From DATAGF01 sp963813355 (GTDB taxonomy: Bacteria > Actinomycetota > Thermoleophilia > Miltoncostaeales > Miltoncostaeaceae): 55,771 nt of DNA. The translations under genes were made by a program, and so were the position numbers. This document shows, piece by piece, positions 1 to 7,416 of this stretch. The DNA lies in assembly GCA_963813355.1 (NCBI GenBank), contig CAWEYS010000024.1:1-55771 (forward strand), written 5' to 3'. Each line of letters starts with the position of its first letter. Position 1 is the stretch's first letter. Under the pieces are notes generated by a model. That model was not told the origin of the DNA, ran no database searches, and saw only the letters and a list, made by a program, of their open reading frames with translations.

Positions 1-140
1 CGCTGCAACAGCCCGCGCCAGCCGCCGTGCAGGCCCACGTGCTCGTGGCCGTACCGGCGCGCGCCCACCCGCACCACGGCCCGGATGACCGCGTTCAGCC
101 CGGGGCAGTCGCCCCCGCCGGTGAGCACGCCGACGCGCAC
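1..140 (-). CDS. pfkA: 6-phosphofructokinase, N-terminal fragment
   Basis: Only the first 46 codons are in the window; the gene runs off the left edge. The product starts VRVGVLTGGGDCPGLNAVI, the nucleotide-binding glycine loop and following helix of phosphofructokinase; the GGGDCPGLN form is the one common in actinobacterial PfkA. The family phosphorylates fructose 6-phosphate in glycolysis, with ATP or, in some members, pyrophosphate; the fragment cannot tell which. The GTG start lies 9 bases after the TAG stop of the PAP2 gene on the same strand. A TAGTCT hexamer ends six bases before this GTG, so the gene is probably transcribed without a leader. Confidence 0.9.
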   Translation of the reverse strand, partial: MRVGVLTGGGDCPGLNAVIRAVVRVGARRYGHEHVGLHGGWRGLLQ

Positions 141-146
141 CGCGCG

Positions 147-152
147 AGACTA
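147..152 (-). promoter_or_regulatory. -10 box for leaderless pfkA
   Basis: TAGTCT with a 6-nt spacer to the GTG start. Its TAG is also the stop codon of the preceding PAP2 gene. Confidence 0.55.
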
Positions 153-995
153 CCGGGCACGGGCGGCGCGCTGCAGCAGCGCCGCGACGACCGCCGCCAG
201 GGCCGCGCCCGCGAGGCCGCAGACGACCGAGGCCGCGGCGAAGGCGGTGCGGTCGTCGACGAACCGCACCAGGTCGAGGCGGGAGACGCTCGAGGCGGCG
301 GCCACCGCGCCGAAGCCCAGCGCGAGCGCGACCGCCGCGGCCCCGCCGGCCAACGCGGCGCGGCCCGGCGCCCGCCCGCGAGGGCGCAGCTCGCCCCGCC
401 CGGCCGGGCCCGCCACGACCGCGCCCACGAGGCCGGTCCAGGCGACGCACACCAGGTAGGCGCCCACGACGTCGCTCGGCCGGTGCCAGTTGAGCGCGAT
501 CACGGCGACCCCGACCCCGACGGCGTAGGCGGCCCCGAGGACGGTCGCCACCAGCCGCAGGGCCGGCGGCGCGACGAGCACGAGCGCCATCGCGAGCGAC
601 ATGGCCACGGTCACGTGCCCGCTCGGGTACGTGCCGGCCTCGGGCCCCGGCCGGTCGAGCGTCGCCTTCAGGAGCTGGGTCGTGAGGTTCGCGCCCAGCA
701 CCACCACGCCGGCGCCGAGCGCGAGGCGGGGCCGGCCGCGCAGGAGCGCGATCGCCATGATCGCGGCGCCCAGCAGCGCCAGCGACGACGTGCTGATCGT
801 GTCGAGCAGGTCGCTGGTCTCGTCGAAGGCCCGGGACTGCGCGCTCAGGTCGCCCTTGGCCGCGTCGTCGAGGCGCCGGCCCTCCCCGGTGTGCACGGCC
901 GCCAGCTGGAGGAGGACGACGCCCACGGCCGCGGCCGCGGCCAGGCCGAGCAGCGCGGGCACGACGCCCGACGACGGTGAGCGGCGCCGCGGCAC
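150..995 (-). CDS. PAP2-family membrane phosphatase
   Basis: 281 residues with several hydrophobic segments. The three phosphatase motifs are visible: K..LDRP near residue 110, YPSGH near 123, and NWHRPSDV near 168 carrying the His-x3-Asp pair. The family removes phosphate from lipid phosphates such as phosphatidate or undecaprenyl pyrophosphate at the membrane; the substrate here cannot be read from the sequence. The GTG start at 995 is chosen because a TACATT box ends six bases upstream. pfkA follows 9 bases after the stop. Confidence 0.85.
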   Translation of the reverse strand: MPRRRSPSSGVVPALLGLAAAAAVGVVLLQLAAVHTGEGRRLDDAAKGDLSAQSRAFDETSDLLDTISTSSLALLGAAIMAIALLRGRPRLALGAGVVVLGANLTTQLLKATLDRPGPEAGTYPSGHVTVAMSLAMALVLVAPPALRLVATVLGAAYAVGVGVAVIALNWHRPSDVVGAYLVCVAWTGLVGAVVAGPAGRGELRPRGRAPGRAALAGGAAAVALALGFGAVAAASSVSRLDLVRFVDDRTAFAAASVVCGLAGAALAAVVAALLQRAARAR

Positions 996-1001
996 GCCCG
1001 A

Positions 1002-1007
1002 AATGTA
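1002..1007 (-). promoter_or_regulatory. -10 box for leaderless PAP2 gene
   Basis: TACATT on the minus strand, six bases before the GTG start at 995. Confidence 0.5.
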
Positions 1008-1033
1008 GGCGGCGCCGGCGGACGCCCCCGCCC

Positions 1034-1315
1034 GTGGGGTTGCGCCAGGGGCCCGGCCGCGCTTGCATCCGCCGCACGGACCGGATCACCTCATCGTCGA
1101 CGGACCCACGCGCCCGCCTCGCCGCCGCGGGCGTCCTGCTGGTCGCCGCGGCCGCCCTCGCCTGGGCGCTGGTGGCCCGGCGCCGCGATCGGGCCGAGCG
1201 CGCACGGGTCGCGGCCTCGGCCGCCGGCAACGGCTCGGTCAACCGGGTGGAGGAGGCCTCGATCGAGTCGTTCCCGGCCTCCGACTCCCCGGGCTGGGGC
1301 GGCGCGGGGCTCTAA
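1034..1315 (+). CDS. small membrane protein with ESFPASDSPGW tail
   Basis: About 93 residues. One hydrophobic segment (AAAGVLLVAAAALAWALV) sits in the first half, followed by a basic stretch. The end reads EEASIESFPASDSPGW, a C-terminal motif shared by many short uncharacterised proteins of actinobacteria and proteobacteria, which supports a real gene. Function unknown. The start is uncertain: GTG 1034 is the best in-frame codon after the divergent PAP2 promoter; ATG 977 would overlap that gene. Its TAA overlaps the TAG of the convergent gene. Confidence 0.6.
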   Translation: MGLRQGPGRACIRRTDRITSSSTDPRARLAAAGVLLVAAAALAWALVARRRDRAERARVAASAAGNGSVNRVEEASIESFPASDSPGWGGAGL

Positions 1316-1605
1316 GCCGGCCGCGAGGGCTCGACGCCGCAGCGCCGGTCCACCGGCGCGCCCCCCTCGGCCAGCGAGGCGCCGGCGCGGAGCGGCCCGG
1401 CGACGACCCCGGCCGTCACCGGCCCGAGGTCGGCGATCCTCATCTTGGCCCGGCAGACCGGCTGGGCCACCCCCGCGAAGGCCTGCTCGGCCAGCCGGAT
1501 CGCCTCGTCTGCGCCGGCCGCGGCCACGACCACCTCCTCGTGCTGGAAGGGGCCCTCCCAGCCGCTGGTGGCGGCGTAGAGCCGGAGCGGAAGCGATTCG
1601 CCCAC
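1312..1605 (-). CDS. conserved small protein, function unknown
   Basis: 97 residues, soluble, mixed alpha/beta by eye (LRLYAATSGWEGPFQHEE, then EEVVVAAAGADEAIRLAEQA). No family recognised. It is preferred over shadow frames because its composition is balanced and because a TACCGT box lies exactly six bases before the GTG start, the same arrangement as at other genes here. It follows the PNPOx gene on the same strand after a 28-bp gap. Confidence 0.6.
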   Translation of the reverse strand: MGESLPLRLYAATSGWEGPFQHEEVVVAAAGADEAIRLAEQAFAGVAQPVCRAKMRIADLGPVTAGVVAGPLRAGASLAEGGAPVDRRCGVEPSRPA

Positions 1606-1611
1606 GCCCCA

Positions 1612-1617
1612 ACGGTA
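1612..1617 (-). promoter_or_regulatory. -10 box for leaderless gene 1312-1605
   Basis: TACCGT on the minus strand with a 6-nt spacer to GTG 1605. Confidence 0.5.
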
Positions 1618-1633
1618 CCGCAGCCTCGGGCGC

Positions 1634-2149
1634 TCAGCCTCGGCCGAGGCGCCACCGGGTCTGGCTGTACACGTCCCCCTTGCCGAATGCGAACGCCGTG
1701 GCGGCGGCGATCTCGAAGACCAGCGCCGTGCCGCCCGCGTGCGAGAAGGCCCCGTCGCGGACGTCGAAGCGCCAGTCCTCCCCGTACTTGGCGACCCACG
1801 CGTCTGCCAGGCGGCGGAGCCGGGCCTCGTCGGTCACGCGCACGGCCTCGCCCTCGATCACCACGTCGAGCCCGTCCGGCGCGTCGCTGCCGGCGATGAG
1901 GGCGCAGAGCGGGCTCCGCGCCATGTTGCGGGCCTTCTGCTCGTCCGGGCCCGTGCAGAAGTGGGCCGCGCCGTCCAGCCACACCGACAGCAGCGGCGTG
2001 ACGTGGGGGTGCCCGTTGGGCCGCACGGTCGACAGGAAGCAGACGTCCGCGTCCGCGACGCGGTCGCGCGCCTCCTCCCAGCCCGTCGCGGCCGCTCCCT
2101 CGCTGCTGTAGCGCGCGTCGAGCTCGCCCGCCGGCATCGTGCCCGTCAT
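1634..2149 (-). CDS. PNPOx-fold flavin/F420-binding family protein
   Basis: 171 residues. DADVCFLSTVRPNGHPHVTP near residues 32-52, the WLDGAAHFCTGP strand and RNMARSP are the typical N-terminal half of pyridoxamine 5'-phosphate oxidase-like split-barrel proteins. In actinobacteria many of these bind FMN, F420 or heme rather than acting in vitamin B6 synthesis, so the exact reaction is open. The ATG at 2149 is chosen because GAGGAGG lies about 8 bases upstream; reading further upstream would run through the divergent L,D-transpeptidase promoter. ATG 2137 is an alternative. Confidence 0.8.
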   Translation of the reverse strand: MTGTMPAGELDARYSSEGAAATGWEEARDRVADADVCFLSTVRPNGHPHVTPLLSVWLDGAAHFCTGPDEQKARNMARSPLCALIAGSDAPDGLDVVIEGEAVRVTDEARLRRLADAWVAKYGEDWRFDVRDGAFSHAGGTALVFEIAAATAFAFGKGDVYSQTRWRLGRG

Positions 2150-2303
2150 CGTCGCCTCCTCTCGCCGTCGTCCCTGTGACGCCGCGGATCGCCAGAACTC
2201 ATCGCTGCAACGCCCGCGGGGATCCCGCAACGCCGGGGCGGTTGCCAGCGCGGCTGCCCCGATGTCTGATACCCAGCACGGCGATTCGGCGCGGAGGGGG
2301 ACG

Positions 2304-3335
2304 ATGGGGCTCGGTCGTGGCGCGGCGCTCGCCGGAGCGTGCCTGGCGGCCGCGGCGATCGCGCCCGCGGCGGCCGCGGGGCAGGCGCAGCCGGTGTGGG
2401 ACCTGCGGGTCGCCGCGTTCCGGGCGCCCTCGGCGGTGGAGATCGGCGACCGCGCGCGGATCTCGGGGCAGGTCGCCCCGCGCGCCGCGGTGCCGGTGCT
2501 GATCGAGCGGCTGGAGGGCACGGCCTGGACGCCGCTGGTCACCCTGCGCTCACGGCGCGACGGGCGCTTCGCCGCCAAGCTGCCCCTGCGCGTCCCGGGC
2601 AGCCTGCGGGCCACCCTCCAGGCCCCGGACGGAACGCTCGTGACCAGCGCGCGCCGCTTCGTGTCCGTCCACCGCAAGGTCGCCCTGCGCGTGCGCGCCA
2701 TCGAGTACCAGCAGATCGCCGGCCACCCCTTCACCGCGACCGGGCACGTCTCGCCGGCCGTGATGGGCGAGACGGCGGTGCTGGAGGGCGCGGTCAACGG
2801 AGGGAAGTTCCGCCCCCTGACGCGCGTGAACGTACGCGGCGGGAAGGTGCGGACGACATTCCGCCCGCCGAGGGGGGGCCGCTGGCGCTTCCGCCTGGTG
2901 GCCGCCGCCCGGCCGGGCATCGACTCGGGCGGCTCGGCCTCGGCCGCCGCCATGACCGTGGCGGGGCCCAACCCGCACGGCGTGCCCGCGTCGGCGCCGC
3001 ACTACCTGGTCCAGAAGATCGGCGAGGCCTCCCTCTACTACTACCAGCACGGCAAGCTGGTGCGGCTCTTCCCGGTGGTGTTCGGCAAGCCCTCGACGCC
3101 GACGCCGATCGGCTCCTTCCGGGTCTACTCCAAGACCGCCGGCCCCAGCCCCGCCTTCGGCCCCCTGGTGCTCTGGTACTACCGCGGCTACGGGATCCAC
3201 GGGACCAATCAGGAGTACCTGCTCGGGCACTCCTGGCGGTACTACTCGCACGGCTGCACCCGCAACTACAACGCCAACATCCTCTGGCTGTGGGGCCGGA
3301 TCCCGGTGGGGACGCCGGTGAAGAACATCTACTGA
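2304..3335 (+). CDS. secreted L,D-transpeptidase (YkuD domain)
   Basis: 343 residues from ATG 2304, which has GGAGGGGG just upstream. Residues 1-23 form a signal peptide (charged start, then an Ala/Leu-rich core). A beta-rich middle resembles Ig-like or sugar-binding modules and ends near residue 220. The YkuD domain follows: VFGKPSTPTPIGSF, GYGIHGTNQ and SHGCTRNYN, with the conserved His and catalytic Cys. These enzymes make 3-3 peptidoglycan cross-links or attach proteins outside the membrane. The usual Ile after the catalytic Cys is Thr here. A second YkuD gene lies at 5523. Confidence 0.88.
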   Translation: MGLGRGAALAGACLAAAAIAPAAAAGQAQPVWDLRVAAFRAPSAVEIGDRARISGQVAPRAAVPVLIERLEGTAWTPLVTLRSRRDGRFAAKLPLRVPGSLRATLQAPDGTLVTSARRFVSVHRKVALRVRAIEYQQIAGHPFTATGHVSPAVMGETAVLEGAVNGGKFRPLTRVNVRGGKVRTTFRPPRGGRWRFRLVAAARPGIDSGGSASAAAMTVAGPNPHGVPASAPHYLVQKIGEASLYYYQHGKLVRLFPVVFGKPSTPTPIGSFRVYSKTAGPSPAFGPLVLWYYRGYGIHGTNQEYLLGHSWRYYSHGCTRNYNANILWLWGRIPVGTPVKNIY

Positions 3336-3385
3336 GGGCCGCCGCGGCCGCGCCCGGCGCCCGCGGGATGCGGCGCCCGGGCTGG

Positions 3386-3391
3386 TAACGT
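3386..3391 (+). promoter_or_regulatory. -10 box for gene 3400
   Basis: TAACGT with an 8-nt spacer to ATG 3400; a slightly long spacing for a leaderless start. Confidence 0.4.
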
Positions 3392-3399
3392 CGGTCCCG

Positions 3400-4671
3400 A
3401 TGCGCAGGGTGCCCCTCGCCCTCGCCGGCCTCCTCGGCGCGGCGGCCCTGGCGCTGGCCCCGGCCGCGTGGGCGGCCACGTGGAGCGCTCCCGTGCGCGT
3501 GACGCCGTCCGACCGGGCCTCCTACGGGTCCGCGTCGATCGCGGCGGGACCGGGCGGCGCGGCGCTGGCCGCCTGGGTCCGCACCCCGGCGGGCGCCTCC
3601 TCGGCGGCGGGGCGGGTGCAGATCGCGGCGCGACCCGCCGGCCGCGGCTGGGGCAGCGCGCGGACGATGTCCGGGCCGGGCGCCTCGCTCACGCGCGTGG
3701 CGCTGAACGCGCGCGGCGACGCCGCCGCGGTTTGGCGCAACGGGCGCCTGATCGTGGCGGCCGTCCGGCACGGGCCGGCGGGATCCTGGAGGCCCGGCCG
3801 CGTCGCCGAGGCGGTGGCGCCGGTGCAGGATCTCGCCGTCGCGCTCGACCGCCGGGGAAGGGCGACGGCCGCGTGGATCGAGCGGCTCGGCGAGGGGTTC
3901 CAGGTCCGCCTGGCCACCGCCGACGCGACCGGGAGCGAGTGGTCCGTCCGCGGGGCGCGCCTCTCGACCCCCGGCCCTGAGCCGCCCTCGCTCGCCCTCA
4001 GCCCCGGCCGGGGGGCGCTGGCGGCCTGGGTCGACGACGGCCGTGTGCTGACGTCGCGCACCGTCGCAGGCGCCTTCGAGCGGCCGGTCGAGATGTCCGA
4101 TGCCGACGGCGCCTCGGCCGGGGCCGCCCTCGGAAGGTCGGGCTCGGCCCTGGTGTCGTGGAGCGTCCTCCTGCCCGGCGGCACCCGGGTGCTCCAGGCC
4201 GCCGGCCGGCCGGCCGCCGCGCCCCGGTGGGGCGCGCCCGAGGACGTGGGCATCGGCGGCGTGCCGGTGGTGGCGGTCAACGGGGTCGGGGACGCGGTGG
4301 TCGCCTGGGCCACGGGGACGGCCGGGGGGGACCAGTCCGTCGAGGCGAGCACCCGCCGGCGGGGAGGGCTCTGGAGGGCGTCGACCGTGGTCGCGCTGCG
4401 CCGCTGCGAGTGCGCGCTGAGCGCCTCGGCCGCGGGCGTCGACGGGCTCGGTCAGGCGGTGGTCTCGTGGCGCCGGGACGACGGTGACGCGGACGACGCG
4501 GGCGCCGCGGCCGCCCTGGTCCCGGACGGCGACCGCTGGGAGGCGGCCCCGATCCCGGGCGGACGGGCGGCCGGGCCGCCGGCCGTCGCGACGGCCCCGA
4601 CCGAGGGGATCGGGGTCGCGTGGTCGGTGGCGGGCCCGGGCGGCGGGGTCCGCGCCGCGCAGCGCCGCTAG
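3400..4671 (+). CDS. secreted repeat protein, probable beta-propeller
   Basis: 423 residues. A clear signal peptide (RRVPLALAGLLGAAALAL ... AWA) is followed by repeating units in which a small-residue strand leads to AAW or VSW, e.g. GGAALAAWVR, GDAAAVWRNG, GRATAAWIER, RGALAAWVDD, GSALVSWS and GDAVVAWATG, spaced about 50-60 residues apart. This spacing is typical of exported beta-propeller proteins of actinobacteria. No catalytic motif was seen. It lies 64 bp after the L,D-transpeptidase and has its own possible leaderless promoter. Function unknown. Confidence 0.75.
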   Translation: MRRVPLALAGLLGAAALALAPAAWAATWSAPVRVTPSDRASYGSASIAAGPGGAALAAWVRTPAGASSAAGRVQIAARPAGRGWGSARTMSGPGASLTRVALNARGDAAAVWRNGRLIVAAVRHGPAGSWRPGRVAEAVAPVQDLAVALDRRGRATAAWIERLGEGFQVRLATADATGSEWSVRGARLSTPGPEPPSLALSPGRGALAAWVDDGRVLTSRTVAGAFERPVEMSDADGASAGAALGRSGSALVSWSVLLPGGTRVLQAAGRPAAAPRWGAPEDVGIGGVPVVAVNGVGDAVVAWATGTAGGDQSVEASTRRRGGLWRASTVVALRRCECALSASAAGVDGLGQAVVSWRRDDGDADDAGAAAALVPDGDRWEAAPIPGGRAAGPPAVATAPTEGIGVAWSVAGPGGGVRAAQRR

Positions 4672-4723
4672 GCCTCTGCGGCGGTTGGATTCCGCCGCCG
4701 GGGCTGCTTCGATACCCGCCGAC

Positions 4724-5512
4724 ATGGCCACGACCGCTCCCCGACCGCACGCCGAGCCCTGGCCCTCCCCCCTGAGGCTGGGCGCGGGGCTGGCACAGCC
4801 GGGGGGCCCGGCGATGGTCCGCCGGGCGCTCGAGGGCGTGGGCCTGGAGGCGGGAGACCGCGTCGTCGAGCTGGCGCCCGGCATCGGCGCGACCACGGCC
4901 GTGCTCCTCGAGCTGGGGCCGCGCGAGTGGACCGGCGTCGAGCCGGACCCGATCGCCGCCGAGCACCTCGAGCGGGCCTTCGGAGGCCCGGGCCGCGAGG
5001 TGGCGCGGGCGCCGGTCAACGCGACCGGGCTCGCCGACGACTCCGCCAGCGTCCTGATCGTCGAGGCCCTGCTGAGCACCCTCGAGGACGCCGAGGCGGC
5101 CGCGGTGCTGGAGGAGGCGCGGCGCGTCCTGCGTCCGGGCGGGCGGGTTGCGCTCACCGAGCTCGCGCCGGCCGACGGCCCGGCCGATCCCGAGGCGGCG
5201 GACGACCTCGCCGGCGCGGGCATCCGCCCCCGGCCCGTCGCGGCGTGGCGGGCCCTCGCCGAGGGCGCGGGGCTGGTGGTGGTGGGCTCGCTGGCCGGGC
5301 GCTTCGCTCCTCCCGCGCCGCGTGAGCTGATGCGGGCGGCGGGCCCGCGCACGGCCCTCCGGGTCACCCGCGAGATCGCGCGCGACGGCGGGCTGCGCTC
5401 GGCCGTCTCCTCGACCCGGCAGACGCTCGAGCGGCGAGCCCTCTCGCTCCGCTCCGCGCTGGTGGTCGCCGAGGTGCCCCTGATCTTGGGAATGCGGCGG
5501 CCGCGGCGATAG
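4724..5512 (+). CDS. class I SAM-dependent methyltransferase
   Basis: 262 residues. Motif I is VVELAPGIGATT near residue 46; an acidic residue follows at the end of the second strand (TGVEPDP), and ARRVLRPGGRVALTE near residue 138 is the usual post-motif strand. The substrate is unknown. The C-terminal third carries a second strand-helix region (LVVVGSLAGRF). The ATG at 4724 starts a sequence with normal composition; the frame is open further upstream only as a shadow of the previous gene. Its TAG stop forms the -10 box of the next gene. Confidence 0.75.
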   Translation: MATTAPRPHAEPWPSPLRLGAGLAQPGGPAMVRRALEGVGLEAGDRVVELAPGIGATTAVLLELGPREWTGVEPDPIAAEHLERAFGGPGREVARAPVNATGLADDSASVLIVEALLSTLEDAEAAAVLEEARRVLRPGGRVALTELAPADGPADPEAADDLAGAGIRPRPVAAWRALAEGAGLVVVGSLAGRFAPPAPRELMRAAGPRTALRVTREIARDGGLRSAVSSTRQTLERRALSLRSALVVAEVPLILGMRRPRR

Positions 5513-5515
5513 CCT
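5510..5515 (+). promoter_or_regulatory. -10 box for leaderless gene 5523
   Basis: TAGCCT with a 7-nt spacer to ATG 5523. TAG is the stop codon of the methyltransferase upstream. Confidence 0.5.
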
Positions 5516-5522
5516 GGCCGCG

Positions 5523-6290
5523 ATGACGCCCCGTTCCCTCGCGGCCACCCTGTGCGCGGCGTGCGCGGTGGGGCTGGCCCTCTCGGCGGTTGCCGGGGCG
5601 GCCCCGACGGGATCGCGAGAGGCCGCGGCCGCCGTGCCGGGGCCGCCCACGCCCAGGGTCGCCTGGGTGGGGCGCCTCGTGGCGCCGGTGGTCGCGCGAC
5701 GCGCGCCGGCACGGTCGGCGCGACCCCGGACCGTGCTCCAGCCGCTCGCGCCCCTGGGCGAGGGGCCCACCGTCCTCATGATCACGAGAAGCGTCGTGAA
5801 GCGGGATCCGGTCGCGAAGCGGGATCGGCGCTGGGTCGAGGTGCTGCTGCCCATCCGGCCCAACGGGGTGCGGGGTTGGGTGCCGGCCAGCGTGCTGCGC
5901 ATCCACTCGACGCCCTTCCGCATCGTGATCGACGTCAGCGACCGCCGCCTGACCGTCTTCCGCGCCAACCGGCCGGTGCTCCGCGCGCCGGTGGCCGTCG
6001 GCAAGCCGGGCACCGAGACCCCCCGCAACGACCACTTCGCGATCGCCGAGCTCATCCGCACCCACACCCCGGGCGCCTTCCTCGGCCCGATCGTGCTGCC
6101 CATCACCGGCTACTCCGAGAGGCTCAACGAGTTCGCCGGGGGCAACGGCCGCGTCGCCATCCACGGGACGAGCCTCCCCGAGCTGATCGGCACCGCCGTC
6201 AGCAACGGGTGCATCCGAATGCGCAACAGGGACATCACCCGCGTCGCGCGCATCGCGCGCCCGGGGACGCCGCTCAAGATCCGGTCCTGA
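5523..6290 (+). CDS. secreted L,D-transpeptidase with SH3-like domain
   Basis: 255 residues. Signal peptide at residues 1-27. Residues about 75-120 (RWVEVLLPIRPNGVRGWVPA) look like a bacterial SH3-type segment. The YkuD domain follows from about residue 135: RLTVFRANRP, GKPGTETP, then VAIHGTSLPEL and SNGCIRMRN, with the catalytic Cys. It differs from the YkuD protein at 2304 in its domain layout and in having the canonical SNGCIRM motif. It overlaps the following GNAT gene by four bases, suggesting coupled translation. Confidence 0.88.
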   Translation: MTPRSLAATLCAACAVGLALSAVAGAAPTGSREAAAAVPGPPTPRVAWVGRLVAPVVARRAPARSARPRTVLQPLAPLGEGPTVLMITRSVVKRDPVAKRDRRWVEVLLPIRPNGVRGWVPASVLRIHSTPFRIVIDVSDRRLTVFRANRPVLRAPVAVGKPGTETPRNDHFAIAELIRTHTPGAFLGPIVLPITGYSERLNEFAGGNGRVAIHGTSLPELIGTAVSNGCIRMRNRDITRVARIARPGTPLKIRS

Positions 6291-6844
6291 GCCTCGACCT
6301 GCCCGACCCCCCGCTGGCAGACGAGCGCATCCGCCTGCGCGAGCTCGCCGGCGACGACCTGCCGGACCTCGTCGCGGCGTGTCGCGACCCGCTGGTGCAG
6401 CGCTACACCCGCATCCCCGCCGACTACGGGGACGAGGACGGCCGGGCGTTCATCGGCGGCGCCCCCGGTCGGCGCGCGCGCGGCGAGTCGATCGAGCTCG
6501 CGGTGGCCGGCGTCGGCCGCGGCGGCCGCCTGCTGGGCGCGATCGGCCTCGTGATGGACCGCCACGACCATGCGCGGGCGGAGGTCGGCTACTGGGTCGC
6601 GCCCTGGGCGCGGAGCGCCGGGGTGGCCGGCCGGGCCCTGTCCCTGATCGCCGGCTGGGCGCTGGGCCCGCTCGGGCTCGCGCGCCTCGACCTCTACGCG
6701 TCGGTCTCCAACGCCGCGTCGCTGCGCGTGGCCGAGCGGTGCGGCTTCGTCCGGGAGGGCACGCTGCGCAAGGCGTGGTTCCGCGGCCCGGCCCGGGAGG
6801 ACCTGGCCGTGTTCTCGCTCCTGCCGCAGGACCTCCCGGGATAG
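6287..6844 (+). CDS. GNAT-family N-acetyltransferase (RimJ/RimL type)
   Basis: About 185 residues. The fold of RimJ/RimL acetyltransferases is clear: ERIRLRELAGDDL, then AEVGYWVAPWARSAGVAGRA as the acetyl-CoA loop, then ASVSNAASLRVAERCGFVREG. There is no ATG, GTG or TTG in frame before residue 36. The first strand would be lost from GTG 6394, so CTG 6287, overlapping the preceding TGA as CTGA, is the most likely start. Substrate (ribosomal protein, antibiotic or small amine) unknown. Its TAG stop is part of the next gene's promoter. Confidence 0.75.
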   Translation: MSLDLPDPPLADERIRLRELAGDDLPDLVAACRDPLVQRYTRIPADYGDEDGRAFIGGAPGRRARGESIELAVAGVGRGGRLLGAIGLVMDRHDHARAEVGYWVAPWARSAGVAGRALSLIAGWALGPLGLARLDLYASVSNAASLRVAERCGFVREGTLRKAWFRGPAREDLAVFSLLPQDLPG

Positions 6845-6847
6845 GGT
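6842..6847 (+). promoter_or_regulatory. -10 box for leaderless gene 6855
   Basis: TAGGGT with a 7-nt spacer to ATG 6855; TAG is the stop codon of the GNAT gene. Confidence 0.45.
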
Positions 6848-6854
6848 GCCGCCG

Positions 6855-7169
6855 ATGGGGCAGGAGACCGCAGGCCCCGGCTCGATCTGGGAGGACGGGC
6901 TGGGCCGTCGCGACGACGACGCGGTCGTGCTCACCCACGACGAGGCCGACCTCACCCCGGACCCCCAGTCGGTGCGCTACGGCGAGGGGCGCGCGGGCGT
7001 GACGGTCCAGGCGGTCGTGGCCGGGCCGGTCTTCCGCGGCCGCGCCTTCGTCAACGTGCGCCTCCACGAGGGCCTGCGCCCGATCTACGCGCGGCTCAGC
7101 CCCGAGGAGGCGCGCCGCCTCGCGGGGATGCTCGCGGCGGCGGCCGAGGCCGCCGAGAGCACTGGGTGA
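6855..7169 (+). CDS. conserved protein of unknown function
   Basis: 104 residues, acidic first half (EDGLGRRDDDAVVLTHDEADL) and a helical end (LSPEEARRLAGMLAAAAEAAE). No recognised family. ATG 6855 is preferred over GTG 6846 because TAGGGT lies seven bases upstream and GTG would sit inside that box. A hairpin follows 8 bases after the stop. Confidence 0.55.
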   Translation: MGQETAGPGSIWEDGLGRRDDDAVVLTHDEADLTPDPQSVRYGEGRAGVTVQAVVAGPVFRGRAFVNVRLHEGLRPIYARLSPEEARRLAGMLAAAAEAAESTG

Positions 7170-7177
7170 CAATGCGG

Positions 7178-7202
7178 TTGGCCGCCTCTCGCGGGCGGCC
7201 AA
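7178..7202 (+). terminator. candidate terminator hairpin without T tract
   Basis: TTGGCCGCC pairs perfectly with GGCGGCCAA across a 7-nt loop, just after the stop codon at 7169. No run of T follows, so it may act as a weak terminator or an RNA 3' end stabiliser. Confidence 0.45.
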
Positions 7203-7310
7203 GCGCGCCTCCGGGCCCTGGCCGGGCCCTCCGGCAGACGGCGGCACCGCCTTCGGCGGGGACGGCCGCCTTGAACCGCGTCGGCCGCGGCCGGAGCGGC
7301 TGTCCTCGCA

Positions 7311-7326
7311 TGTGACACCTGTCACA
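7311..7326. promoter_or_regulatory. perfect CRP/GlxR-type operator
   Basis: TGTGACACCTGTCACA has perfect half sites TGTGA and TCACA separated by six bases; the palindrome extends to seven bases per side. This is the consensus of CRP-family regulators, including actinobacterial GlxR. It lies 90 bp before the alcohol dehydrogenase start in a 247-bp non-coding stretch in which I see no other clear gene. Activator or repressor role is not decidable because I could not place the -10 box. Confidence 0.65.
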
Positions 7327-7416
7327 GCGGTCTGACGATTCTGGCGCTTCCCGGTTGATCGCCCTCCGGGGCGTCGCGAGTGTGCCGCGCAGGGCCAGCC
7401 GAGGGGGAGGACGTTG

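Noticed and set aside
27..980. Plus-strand open frame opposite the PAP2 gene
   Set aside because: The minus strand encodes a full PAP2 protein with all motifs; the plus frame is low-complexity Arg/Ala/Gly/His.
7200..7260. Second GGGCCC hairpin as a terminator
   Set aside because: GGGCCC repeats are common in this GC-rich DNA and no T run follows.
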